Positions 1 to 6,758 of a stretch of DNA of 10,436 nucleotides are shown piece after piece. Source of the stretch: Cytophagaceae bacterium. Its GTDB lineage: Bacteria > Bacteroidota > Bacteroidia > Cytophagales > Spirosomataceae. The first letter of the stretch is position 1. Each line of letters begins with the position of its first letter. The translations under genes were made by a program, and so were the position numbers. Below the pieces are notes generated by a model. It ran no database searches. It saw only the letters and a list, made by a program, of their open reading frames with translations, and was not told where the DNA came from. Location of the stretch: assembly GCA_027485075.1 (NCBI GenBank), contig JAIXRT010000254.1, forward strand, positions 1-10,436, given 5' to 3'.

Positions 1-38
1 AACTGGACAGCGGCGGCGGCAATCACTATCGGCTGGCC

Positions 39-1613
39 ATGCCTGAATCCAAAACACACGCCCACCCTTCCGATTCCATCCTGATCATCGATTTCGGGTC
101 ACAAGTGACTCAATTGATTGCGCGCCGTGTGCGCGAGGCCGGGGTCTATTCGGAAATCGCGCCATTCAATTCCGCCGAAGCCGCATTTGCACGTATGAAG
201 CCAAAGGGCATCATATTGTCGGGCGGCCCCGCATCCACGACCAAAGCCGATTCGCCGCGCGCGCCGCAATGTGTTTTCGACAGCGGCCTGCCCATATTGG
301 GCATCTGTTATGGCCAACAAACCATGATGATGCAGCTGGGCGGCCATGTCAGCGAAGGCGAGGGCGGCGAATTTGGCCGTGCCTTTATTGAGGTCGAAAA
401 ACCCTGCGCTCTGTTTGACGGATTATGGGCGACCGGCGACAAGCATCAGGTGTGGATGAGCCATGGCGACAAGGTCACCAGCCTTGCCCCCGGCTTTGAA
501 GTTGTCGCCACCAGCGATGGCGCGCCTTTTGCTTTCATCGCCGACGAAGCGCGGCAATATTATGGCATCCAATTCCACCCCGAAGTCGTGCACACCCCCG
601 ATGGCGCGAAATTGATCTCCAACTTCGTGCACAAAATCTGCGGCCTTGCGGGCGATTGGACAATGGCGGAATTCCGTGCAACGAAGATTGCAGAAATCCG
701 TGCGCAGGTCGGTTCGGGCCGCGTCATTTGCGGCCTTTCGGGCGGTGTCGACAGCTCGGTTGCGGCGATCCTCATTCACGAAGCAATCGGCGCGCAGCTT
801 ACCTGCGTCTTCGTCGACGACGGCCTGCTGCGCATGAATGAACGTGAACAGGTCGAAACCTTGTTCCGCGACCATTATAATATCCCGCTCGTCGTGGTGG
901 ACGCCGAAGAACGCTTCATGGCTGGCCTCGCGGGCGTCACTGACCCCGAAAAGAAACGCAAATTCATCGGCGGCGAATTCATCAACGTGTTTGAGGAAGA
1001 AGCGAAGAAAATCGGCGGCGCTGATTTCTTGGCGCAAGGCACGCGCTACCCCGACGTGATCGAAGGCGTCAGCTTCACCGGCGGGCCATCGGTTACGATC
1101 AAAAGCCACCATAATGTCGGCGGCCTGCCCGCACGGATGAACATGCAACTAGTCGAACCATTGCGCGAATTGTTCAAGGACGAAGTGCGCGCCTTGGGCC
1201 GCGAATTGGGCCTGAATGACCAATTTGTCGGCCGCCACCCCTTCCCTGGCCCCGGCCTCGCGATCCGCATTCCCGGCGAAGTCACCAAGGAACGGTGCGA
1301 CGTGTTGCGCAAGGCGGACGCCGTCTATCTCGAAGAAATCCGCAACGCAGGCCTATATGACGCGATTTGGCAGGCCTTTGCCGTGCTCTTGCCCGTCCGC
1401 ACCGTCGGCGTGATGGGCGATGGCCGCACCTATGACAATGTCTGCGCCTTGCGCGCGGTGACGTCCACCGACGGCATGACCGCCGATATCTACCCGTTCG
1501 AAAGCGCCTTCCTCAGCCGTGTTTCGACGCGCATCATCAACGAGGTCAAAGGCATCAACCGCGTGGTTTATGATTATACATCAAAGCCGCCCGGAACCAT
1601 TGAGTGGGAGTAG
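39..1613 (+). CDS. guaA: GMP synthase (glutamine-hydrolysing)
   Basis: Converts XMP to GMP with ATP and glutamine, the last step of guanine nucleotide synthesis, in the cytoplasm. The 524-residue protein has the normal full length. Residues about 13-200 are the class I glutamine amidotransferase, with the nucleophile elbow GICYGQQ (Cys90) and the His180/Glu182 pair in FHPEV. The ATP pyrophosphatase domain follows, with the P-loop SGGVDSS at 234-240. The C-terminal dimerisation domain ends in KPPGTIEWE, the conserved GuaA tail. The ATG at 39 is preceded by no strong ribosome binding site; only 38 upstream bases are visible and they could not be assigned to a gene. Base composition is clearly more GC-rich than everything after 1613, so this is host backbone. 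An integrase gene follows in the same orientation, and the 3' end is the likely island attachment site. Identity is certain from motifs and length. Confidence 0.98.
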   Translation: MPESKTHAHPSDSILIIDFGSQVTQLIARRVREAGVYSEIAPFNSAEAAFARMKPKGIILSGGPASTTKADSPRAPQCVFDSGLPILGICYGQQTMMMQLGGHVSEGEGGEFGRAFIEVEKPCALFDGLWATGDKHQVWMSHGDKVTSLAPGFEVVATSDGAPFAFIADEARQYYGIQFHPEVVHTPDGAKLISNFVHKICGLAGDWTMAEFRATKIAEIRAQVGSGRVICGLSGGVDSSVAAILIHEAIGAQLTCVFVDDGLLRMNEREQVETLFRDHYNIPLVVVDAEERFMAGLAGVTDPEKKRKFIGGEFINVFEEEAKKIGGADFLAQGTRYPDVIEGVSFTGGPSVTIKSHHNVGGLPARMNMQLVEPLRELFKDEVRALGRELGLNDQFVGRHPFPGPGLAIRIPGEVTKERCDVLRKADAVYLEEIRNAGLYDAIWQAFAVLLPVRTVGVMGDGRTYDNVCALRAVTSTDGMTADIYPFESAFLSRVSTRIINEVKGINRVVYDYTSKPPGTIEWE

Positions 1614-1656
1614 AATGCGTTACTAAGTAACTGATATTATTAGTTTATTTAGTTAC
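1590..1656. other. Putative left attachment site (attL) at the guaA 3' end
   Basis: The last guaA codons and stop, followed at once by AT-rich DNA, mark the point where composition changes and the integrase-bearing region begins. Just past the stop are short inverted repeats: GTTAC at 1619-1623 with GTAAC at 1627-1631, and GTAACT at 1627-1632 with AGTTAC at 1651-1656. These could be recombinase core or arm binding sites. The 3' end of guaA is an established integration hotspot for islands with tyrosine recombinases. No matching right copy is present in the window, so the exact core cannot be fixed and the limits given are approximate. Confidence 0.45.
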
Positions 1657-1797
1657 ACAAAACATTCACGACGCACAAAAAATCGTTTGTTTCCAGTTCC
1701 AGCAAGCTTATTGTTGCACAGCTACTTACACATTCTTGTCACTACTCTAAATCGTAGGCGACATTGCTGTTTGGGTGCGCTTGAGGGGAAATAGACA

Positions 1798-3039
1798 ATG
1801 TCACAACGAGTTAAGGCTGATGACGGTCGTATCTGGCTGTTTGATAAGGTGCTTATTGAGCAGCGAGGTGACTACTGGCACTTTCGAATGTGGCTTGATG
1901 GTGAGAGCAAATATGTTCGTGAGAGCTTAAAAACTCGTGATTTAGAGACAGCAAAAAAGCGAGCAGAAGAGCGTTACATTCAGCTTCGTGCTGATCAGAT
2001 GACGGGAAAACGCTACTTCTCGATCACAACGGAAGAAGGCGTAAACCTCTATCTCGCAGAGAAGCAAAAGCTGGTCGAACTGAATACGATCACGAAAGGG
2101 CGACTGGGTACAATATCGACGCATCTGGGGCATTGGCTCGACTACATCAAGCGTGACACAAAGCTGAAGGAACTGGAGCGAAATGCTGCTGAAGGCTACT
2201 TCGCTTATCGCATCAAAAATGCAAAGCACGGCATCGCACATACAACGCTTGCAAACGAACAAGGCACTATCAACGCAATGATGGCGTATCTTTTTCGTGC
2301 AAAACAGAGTGTCGTCGAAGCGTTCGATTTCCCCAAGCTTAGTAAGTATGAAATCGACAACGAAGCAATTCGACGAGCTACGCTTACTAACGACGAGTAT
2401 AATGCATTGACCAAAGCAATGCGTTCATATGTCGCTCGTAAAGCAAGCAAGCTCGACGATGACGAATATATGATGCGTGAATTGGCGAGGCACTATGTGT
2501 TGATAGCAGCGAACGCTGGGCTCAGAACGGGCGAGCAGCAGCAGCTTCGCTGGTGTGATGTAAAGATGAAAAAGCACGAGCTTGGCGCAGCGATGCAGAC
2601 GAAGCTGCTTGCAGAAATCTATGTGCGCAAAGAGACGAGCAAGGTTCGTAAGGATCGTAAATTATACTGTCGTGGGGGCGCTTACTTCGAACGCTGGAAA
2701 AAGCTTTCGAAACACACAAGCAGCACGGATTTGATTTTCAGTCTCGACGGAAAAACACGCATTTCAAATCGTGCAATTCTCTATCACTTTCATCGTATGG
2801 TGAAGCTTGCAGGAATCGTTGATCACGAAGCACGAGGTATCGTTCCATACAGCTTACGGCACTTTATGATCACGCAAAGGGTGCTGAGTGGCTTATCGTT
2901 TCAGCAAGTCGCAGAGATGTGTGGCACGAGCGACACTGAGATCAGAAAGACATACTATCACTTGATAGATGATCGTCGTTTGGCGAACGCTGTGGCTGAC
3001 TTTAGGCGTGACAAAGATGGTCGAATAATTCCCATCTAA
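1798..3039 (+). CDS. Tyrosine recombinase / site-specific integrase of a guaA-linked island
   Basis: Likely catalyses integration and excision of the island at guaA. The protein is 413 residues. The N-terminal part (about 20-70) resembles the arm-binding region of phage-type integrases, about 75-180 the helical core-binding domain, and 190-400 the catalytic domain. Visible catalytic positions are Arg243 in NAGLRTGEQ, a probable Lys282 in the beta-hairpin region, Arg354 in PYSLRHFM, and the nucleophile Tyr386 in KTYYHL. The His usual two residues before Arg354-Leu353 is Ser/Tyr here, and the later His/Trp position is Thr (CGTSD), both variants known among integrases. The ATG at 1798 has GAGGGG at 1783-1788, nine bases upstream. 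It lies 184 bases after guaA, same strand, and is AT-richer than guaA. Family assignment is firm; the target site is inferred from position. Confidence 0.93.
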   Translation: MSQRVKADDGRIWLFDKVLIEQRGDYWHFRMWLDGESKYVRESLKTRDLETAKKRAEERYIQLRADQMTGKRYFSITTEEGVNLYLAEKQKLVELNTITKGRLGTISTHLGHWLDYIKRDTKLKELERNAAEGYFAYRIKNAKHGIAHTTLANEQGTINAMMAYLFRAKQSVVEAFDFPKLSKYEIDNEAIRRATLTNDEYNALTKAMRSYVARKASKLDDDEYMMRELARHYVLIAANAGLRTGEQQQLRWCDVKMKKHELGAAMQTKLLAEIYVRKETSKVRKDRKLYCRGGAYFERWKKLSKHTSSTDLIFSLDGKTRISNRAILYHFHRMVKLAGIVDHEARGIVPYSLRHFMITQRVLSGLSFQQVAEMCGTSDTEIRKTYYHLIDDRRLANAVADFRRDKDGRIIPI

Positions 3040-3058
3040 CTTAAAACATTTAAGTTAG
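3036..3058 (+). terminator. Hairpin at the integrase stop codon
   Basis: A perfect 10-base inverted repeat, CTAACTTAAA and its complement, is separated by a three-base loop (ACA) and starts on the last sense base before the TAA stop. Its position suggests a transcription end or mRNA 3' structure for the integrase. The stem is AT-rich and no T-run follows, so a classical Rho-independent terminator is doubtful. A protein-binding site is the alternative. Confidence 0.35.
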
Positions 3059-3087
3059 CTCATCTGCCCAGCTGCTCTGCAACAGCG

Positions 3088-3118
3088 TCATAAATACACT
3101 TGTAACGGAGTGTAAAAT
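3088..3118 (+). repeat. Leader repeat, copy 1, with palindrome over the ribosome binding site
   Basis: This 31-base stretch matches 3721-3751 at 29 of 31 positions. It holds a perfect inverted repeat, TACACT (3095-3100) and AGTGTA (3109-3114), with an eight-base spacer. The Shine-Dalgarno GGAG (3107-3110) lies partly in the right arm, six bases before the ATG at 3117. It could be an operator for a DNA-binding regulator or an RNA hairpin that hides the ribosome binding site. The sequence alone does not separate these. Confidence 0.7.
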
Positions 3119-3170
3119 GGTCGCAGAAATTACGAAATTCGTTTGCGACGGGGTGCTGTTTAAAAGGTAA
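3117..3170 (+). pseudogene. 17-codon stub ORF behind leader repeat copy 1
   Basis: A well-placed ATG (GGAG six bases upstream) opens MVAEITKFVCDGVLFKR and then meets TAA at 3168-3170. The peptide reads like the amino end of a longer small protein rather than a finished product, and its strong initiation region duplicates that of the real gene at 3752. Its last bases overlap the stop codon of the minus-strand gene ending at 3160. The likeliest reading is the remnant of a gene whose body was lost or replaced by the inverted gene. A functional leader peptide is the alternative. No family is recognised with confidence. Confidence 0.35.
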
Positions 3171-3696
3171 ACTTGTCCCGATATCGCTGCTGAAGCTTTG
3201 CGTCAGTCTTCTCATCACCCTGCGCTTTCCTCAGCTTTAGTAGCTCACGATAGGCATCAAGCATGGCGTAGAAGTCGTCACGATGATGATATTCATGAAT
3301 ATCCAGCAAATCACTGTTTCCATGCAGACCGATAGGGTTCATCACATCAAAATAGTTATGTTCGTACACAATTACGACTTCGCCTTGCATCATGCCGACA
3401 GCGAGATTGATGTGCTTGTAATCTTGTTGGAAGAAAGCGTCTCCCAAGCTGGCTGAATGTCCAGCAATTTCAAAGCTTGTCAAGGATACGGAAACCTCAT
3501 GATCTCCGAAAGGGAGTTGAAATTCCAGACTCCTATCGCCGATTGCAAGAGCTACACCCCAAATGGGATCGTCATTCTCTTTGCACCAACGACCATAGTC
3601 CTCGTGAACTTCATCATAGAGCAACTCAAAAAGCTCCTGATAGTGGTCTTTCTGAAATAGCTGCAGCGCCCTCTGCTTAGCTTGAGCAATTTTCAC
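3160..3696 (-). CDS. Hypothetical cytoplasmic protein, inverted gene between the two leader repeats
   Basis: No family is recognised. The 178-residue product has no signal peptide or membrane segment. It starts with a basic and aromatic helical stretch, has a beta-rich middle (IWGVALAIGD to the VSVSLTSFEIAG region), a His/Asp-rich segment (IHEYHHRDDF) and a charged, probably helical C-terminus. An upstream GTG at 3702 is in frame, but I chose the GTG at 3696-3694: the minus strand carries AAGGAGGTGA, a full anti-Shine-Dalgarno match, five bases before it, whereas that site overlaps the earlier GTG. It is the only minus-strand gene in the first 8.8 kb. It diverges from the 3752 gene and converges on the stub ORF at 3117-3170. 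Strong coding signal, unknown function. Confidence 0.8.
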   Translation of the reverse strand: MKIAQAKQRALQLFQKDHYQELFELLYDEVHEDYGRWCKENDDPIWGVALAIGDRSLEFQLPFGDHEVSVSLTSFEIAGHSASLGDAFFQQDYKHINLAVGMMQGEVVIVYEHNYFDVMNPIGLHGNSDLLDIHEYHHRDDFYAMLDAYRELLKLRKAQGDEKTDAKLQQRYRDKFTF

Positions 3697-3720
3697 AGTC
3701 ACCTCCTTCGCTGTGCCAAC

Positions 3721-3751
3721 TCATAAATACACTCGTAACGGAGTTTAAAAT
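3721..3751 (+). promoter_or_regulatory. Leader repeat, copy 2, upstream of the 3752 operon
   Basis: Second copy of the 31-base leader, 29 of 31 identical to 3088-3118. The palindrome is TACACT (3728-3733) with AGTTTA (3742-3747), one mismatch against the perfect first copy. GGAG at 3740-3743 is the ribosome binding site for the ATG at 3752, with eight bases between. The copy lies between two divergent genes, so a DNA-level operator could act on both directions. I saw no third copy in the window. Confidence 0.65.
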
Positions 3752-4180
3752 ATGGATGCACGAGAAGAATTGAAACGCTGGATTGCTATGGTGATTGAGC
3801 TATCATCAGAGGAAGAGAGCAAGACGATCAAGCAGGACATTGATCTGTTTCTGTCAGTCGCAGGAGAGCTGTCAGGAAAATTGGCTGAGAGAAACACGGC
3901 GCTTGCGAAACAGTGTCGCTCTAGCAGCAAAGCAAAGCCGCCAAAGCCTGCTCCTCAGAAAGCCCAGAAGCAGCCTCAGTCAGAGCTAAGCACTGCTGAT
4001 ACCCCACAATCCCAAAATCCTGCACAGGACCGCGCACAGGAGCGATCAGGACAATCGTTGCAGAAGCAGCAAGCTCAGCCGACACTTGCAGATCAGCAAC
4101 AAGCACTGCGTGGGCATGTTTATGGAGCTCAGAATGATGAGGTGGCATTTCGCAAAGCTGCAAAGGCAATTGCACGATGA
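3752..4180 (+). CDS. Hypothetical protein with Pro/Gln-rich tail
   Basis: No family is recognised. Of 142 residues, about 1-55 form an acidic, probably helical domain (MDAREELKRW to the LAERNTAL region). From about 56 to 115 the chain is low-complexity and rich in Gln, Pro, Ala, Ser and Lys, likely disordered. The last 25 residues (HVYGAQNDEVAFRKAAKAIAR) look ordered and helical again, perhaps a binding tail. There is no signal peptide or membrane segment. The ATG is set by GGAG in leader repeat copy 2. The stop overlaps the next ATG as ATGA at 4177-4180, so the two genes are probably made together and may interact. Being expressed from a repeated, possibly regulated leader suggests controlled dosage; this is inference. 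Confidence 0.75.
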   Translation: MDAREELKRWIAMVIELSSEEESKTIKQDIDLFLSVAGELSGKLAERNTALAKQCRSSSKAKPPKPAPQKAQKQPQSELSTADTPQSQNPAQDRAQERSGQSLQKQQAQPTLADQQQALRGHVYGAQNDEVAFRKAAKAIAR

Positions 4181-4521
4181 ATGACAGGCTAATCCAGAGC
4201 CAGAAGCGTCTGCACGACAGTTTGTTTGAACTTTATATGCAAGGTGGGCTTGAACTGTTTCAGGCTGGCACTCGTGGGCTGAAGCGTGACTTAATCATAA
4301 GGCTCGAGACAAGCGCACTGACACCAGAGAAGGGTGAGATAATTCACTACTATGCAGTCAATCGTTGGAATGAAGAGGACGAATTTGATGAGTGGGCGAA
4401 GCCGCTGGTTGCGTTGTCACCAGAGGCTGAGCGTATTTTGGATGTCACTAATTCACAGCTTGCTGAATGTCGTTCAACGGATAAGGTGATGCAAAGTTTC
4501 ATAGCATTTGCAGAGATCTGA
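4177..4521 (+). CDS. Hypothetical 114-residue protein, coupled to the upstream gene
   Basis: No family is recognised. The small soluble protein has a helical amino end (LIQSQKRLHDSLFELYMQGG), a middle motif LTPEKGEIIHY (residues 48-58) followed by an aromatic and acidic stretch (RWNEEDEFDEW), and a helical C-terminus. The ATG overlaps the upstream stop by four bases (ATGA), indicating translational coupling. The LTPEKG..IHY motif recurs in the open frame before the ClpP-like gene (6702-6734), with 25 of 33 nucleotides identical by eye and differences falling often at third positions, which points to common descent or a shared interaction motif. Thirty-eight bases separate it from the next gene on the same strand. 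Coding status likely; function unknown. Confidence 0.75.
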   Translation: MNDRLIQSQKRLHDSLFELYMQGGLELFQAGTRGLKRDLIIRLETSALTPEKGEIIHYYAVNRWNEEDEFDEWAKPLVALSPEAERILDVTNSQLAECRSTDKVMQSFIAFAEI

Positions 4522-4559
4522 CACTGTTTTAAGTAGTCTGAAGTGGCTGAGAGGGTAAC

Positions 4560-5978
4560 ATGGAGATTGGTGCTGTAATTTTCATGATCGTGGCTCTTAT
4601 ATGCTACGCCATAATTGCGAACTCTCGGGGCGCTGGAGAGATAAAAGGCGCTGCATCAAATATTGATAACTTGCTTAATGACGCACAGCTCGCAGGGGCG
4701 AGTCTCTGGACAATTACAATCTTCCGGAAGTCTGGATATCTTCATGATGTCCGAGAATTTAGGGGGGATGCAAATGCAGCAATTGCAAAGGCACTAACCT
4801 CTTGCCGGAAGTCTGGAATTTACAACATCATCATCACGAAAAACGAACCAGCTATCCTAGAGTTTTATAGCACTAACCAGGACGGACGAGGAAAGGCAAT
4901 CGGTGGATTTCGCATATCCACTGGACAAGACGTTGAAGTTCCAAATTTAAACGAAGCAACGCAAACGGCAGTCAATGACCTTGATATTTTGCTTAAAGAA
5001 GCACGGCGCACTCTTGCTAAATCACTTCTGGACAGCATCAAGCCTAATATGAGTGCAAAACAAGCAGAGATTTTGGGTGCCCTACCAGAAGACGAAATCT
5101 TAAAGCACATGGTCGCTCAGATGGAGGGCGTGGAGCAATTATCGGGTAAGCCATTTCACTTTGTAATTCCGATCAATTATACGTGCAAAGATGGTGTGCG
5201 ATATGATGATGTCCCGTTGACAATATACGTTGGTGACAATGTGCCTACTGATGCGCTCACCAACTCGCACCTAACCAATCAAACTGAACAGCCACCTAGT
5301 TCCAGTGTGTCGTTTGAATTTCCAGAGCAGGATGCTTGGGATGAATCGGTTTACGAACTAGGAAGTCGTCCATTCAGGTGCGATGTTAAGCTTGGATTTA
5401 GCTACGCAGACAGCAACGGGGCAATAACAAACAGACAAATCCGCACGAAAGCTTTCGTGCAATGGAACGATGACGATCATCTCGTTCTAGGCTTTTGCAA
5501 ATATCGGAAAGCAAATCGCTCTTTCCTTACGAGCCGAATGGAGAGCGTGACTGATTTAGACACTGTTAAATACATTTACGATATAGATCGCTACCTGAAT
5601 GAAACCTACGCAACCTCTGACTACAAGAAGGTGGATGAATTCATTGATACCCGCATGTCAGTCGTGGAATGCTTGCTACATTTGGTAAAATTAGATGGCG
5701 ACATAACACAGGCGCAGGAGTCGCTTATCATTCGCTACATCAAAGAGACGTGTGGGGTCGCAATGGTAACGGACCTCGTTGCTAAAAAACTTATCAAAGA
5801 CTTCGCTGATGACCTTACGCCTCAAAAATTTCGTAAATTGATCAATCAAATGCGGAAAGAGCAGTCTGAGAACATTGCCACATTACTTCAGTTGGGTCGG
5901 GATGTTGTTGACTTAAGACGAGGAAGCACTGCTGTTGGGCAAGCTGCACTGGCATCAATTTTAAATGAAAAGAAGTGA
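4560..5978 (+). CDS. Membrane-anchored protein with WYL-like and TerB-like regions
   Basis: The 472-residue protein begins with one membrane helix (about 3-20, IGAVIFMIVALICYAIIA), leaving most of the chain probably cytoplasmic. Residues about 268-335 resemble a WYL sensor domain: FSYADSNGAITNRQIRT, then DDHLVLGFCKYRKANRSFLTSRM, matching the WYL pattern of strand, residue-rich turn and Arg-Phe-x-x-x-Arg. Residues about 363-470 resemble a TerB domain, the helical fold of tellurite and stress operons, with LLHLVKLDGDITQAQESLI matching its acidic helix pair. The region between about 40 and 250 is not recognised. WYL domains bind ligands and regulate, often in defence loci; TerB proteins act at the inner membrane in stress complexes. 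The ATG has GAGGG four bases upstream. Domain calls are by eye and moderate; the membrane anchor is clear. Confidence 0.85.
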   Translation: MEIGAVIFMIVALICYAIIANSRGAGEIKGAASNIDNLLNDAQLAGASLWTITIFRKSGYLHDVREFRGDANAAIAKALTSCRKSGIYNIIITKNEPAILEFYSTNQDGRGKAIGGFRISTGQDVEVPNLNEATQTAVNDLDILLKEARRTLAKSLLDSIKPNMSAKQAEILGALPEDEILKHMVAQMEGVEQLSGKPFHFVIPINYTCKDGVRYDDVPLTIYVGDNVPTDALTNSHLTNQTEQPPSSSVSFEFPEQDAWDESVYELGSRPFRCDVKLGFSYADSNGAITNRQIRTKAFVQWNDDDHLVLGFCKYRKANRSFLTSRMESVTDLDTVKYIYDIDRYLNETYATSDYKKVDEFIDTRMSVVECLLHLVKLDGDITQAQESLIIRYIKETCGVAMVTDLVAKKLIKDFADDLTPQKFRKLINQMRKEQSENIATLLQLGRDVVDLRRGSTAVGQAALASILNEKK

Positions 5979-6042
5979 CCGCAATGAGGCATAAAGCACT
6001 CATGCTAGCTGTATCTGCAGCAGAACAGAACGGGACAAGTTT

Positions 6043-6279
6043 ATGATTCTTCCTATATTTTTCGTCACGCTCGGAATTTTAGTTCTAGGGTATGGAACGA
6101 TTAAAAAGACGAATTGGGGCATTAATTTAAGTCCCCCAAAATCATGCATCCGATGCGATTCAAAATTGAATAAATTTGGGCTTCGAACTCCCAAAAGCGC
6201 CAATCAGGCGTTATGGGGAGGCTTTACTTGCAGTAACTGCGGTGCAAATTTTGATAAATGGGGTAGGGATTTGAACTGA
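6043..6279 (+). CDS. Small membrane protein with C-terminal zinc ribbon
   Basis: A 78-residue protein with one amino-terminal membrane helix (about 2-19, ILPIFFVTLGILVLGYGT) and a four-cysteine zinc ribbon: Cys35-x-x-Cys38 and Cys63-x-x-Cys66. The segment NWGINLSPP before the first pair and QALWGGFTC at the second fit a widespread family of uncharacterised bacterial membrane zinc-ribbon proteins, recalled from memory. Length is normal for that type. The start ATG overlaps the stop of a 20-codon upstream ORF (ATGA at 6043-6046), so initiation may be coupled; GGGAC lies eight bases before it. It sits 64 bases after the WYL/TerB-like gene, same strand. Function unknown; a metal-stabilised interaction module at the inner membrane is plausible. 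Confidence 0.8.
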   Translation: MILPIFFVTLGILVLGYGTIKKTNWGINLSPPKSCIRCDSKLNKFGLRTPKSANQALWGGFTCSNCGANFDKWGRDLN

Positions 6280-6293
6280 CGGGGGTGAGCGAG

Positions 6294-6662
6294 ATGAAAA
6301 TGCGGATTTGGTTAGCAGCGTTTATTGCTGGTGCGTTGATGGTAAGCGGTTGCAGTTTAGGTCCTTCAACAGATGAATCGTCATCAACATTGTACCGAAA
6401 TTCGCCATTAGATTATGGGATGCGTGTTCACTTCGCCACCTTTGACACAGGAGATACTGAAGATTTCAATCTCCAAAACTGTGCCATGACTGCTGGCATT
6501 TTGAATTATAATATGGATTCAGCAAGCAAAGCTGAGGGTACACTGAGGGATCCACGTCTCGGATTCTGGTGTGAGCCAGGACCATACTCCGCGACGGGCG
6601 CTGTGCCTGACCAATTCGAGAGTGAGTCGCCGACTGACGTTCGCTCTAAATACCGTTGGTAA
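6294..6662 (+). CDS. Hypothetical lipoprotein
   Basis: The 122-residue product has a classical lipoprotein signal: positive start (MKMR), hydrophobic core and lipobox MVSGC, with Cys20 the lipidated residue. The mature part is about 100 residues, polar, with two further cysteines (NCAMTAG and FWCEPGP) that could pair in the periplasm. No family is recognised. I chose the ATG at 6294 because GGGGG at 6281-6285 is eight bases upstream and it gives the shortest positively charged signal. A GTG at 6285 would add three residues, and an ATG at 6300 is also possible. It follows the zinc-ribbon gene by 14 bases, so the two are probably co-transcribed. Cargo of the island; role unknown. Confidence 0.8.
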   Translation: MKMRIWLAAFIAGALMVSGCSLGPSTDESSSTLYRNSPLDYGMRVHFATFDTGDTEDFNLQNCAMTAGILNYNMDSASKAEGTLRDPRLGFWCEPGPYSATGAVPDQFESESPTDVRSKYRW

Positions 6663-6758
6663 ATTGAGGGCGCCTTTGTCTGGAGATGACAAATAATTGT
6701 ACTCACGCCTGAGAAGGGCAACGTCATTCACTACATCAAGCGGCATTGGCGAGGAAAC

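Noticed and set aside
423..1148. Long minus-strand ORF of 241 codons within guaA
   Set aside because: It is the antisense shadow of a highly conserved GC-rich gene, has no ribosome binding site or family features, and guaA is certain on the plus strand.
1614..1797. Possible tRNA or integrase promoter in the gap after guaA
   Set aside because: No cloverleaf could be drawn. TTGTCA at 1736-1741 has no acceptable -10 at the right distance, so no promoter is called.
3088..3751. The two leader repeats considered as ends of an insertion sequence or a CRISPR fragment
   Set aside because: They are direct, not terminal inverted, copies that end at start codons; the gene between them has no transposase motifs, and two copies 633 bases apart do not make an array.
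4389..4396. TGAGTGGG, matching part of the guaA end, considered as a right attachment site
   Set aside because: Only eight bases match in a row; it encodes DEW inside a gene and no boundary in composition or gene layout occurs there.
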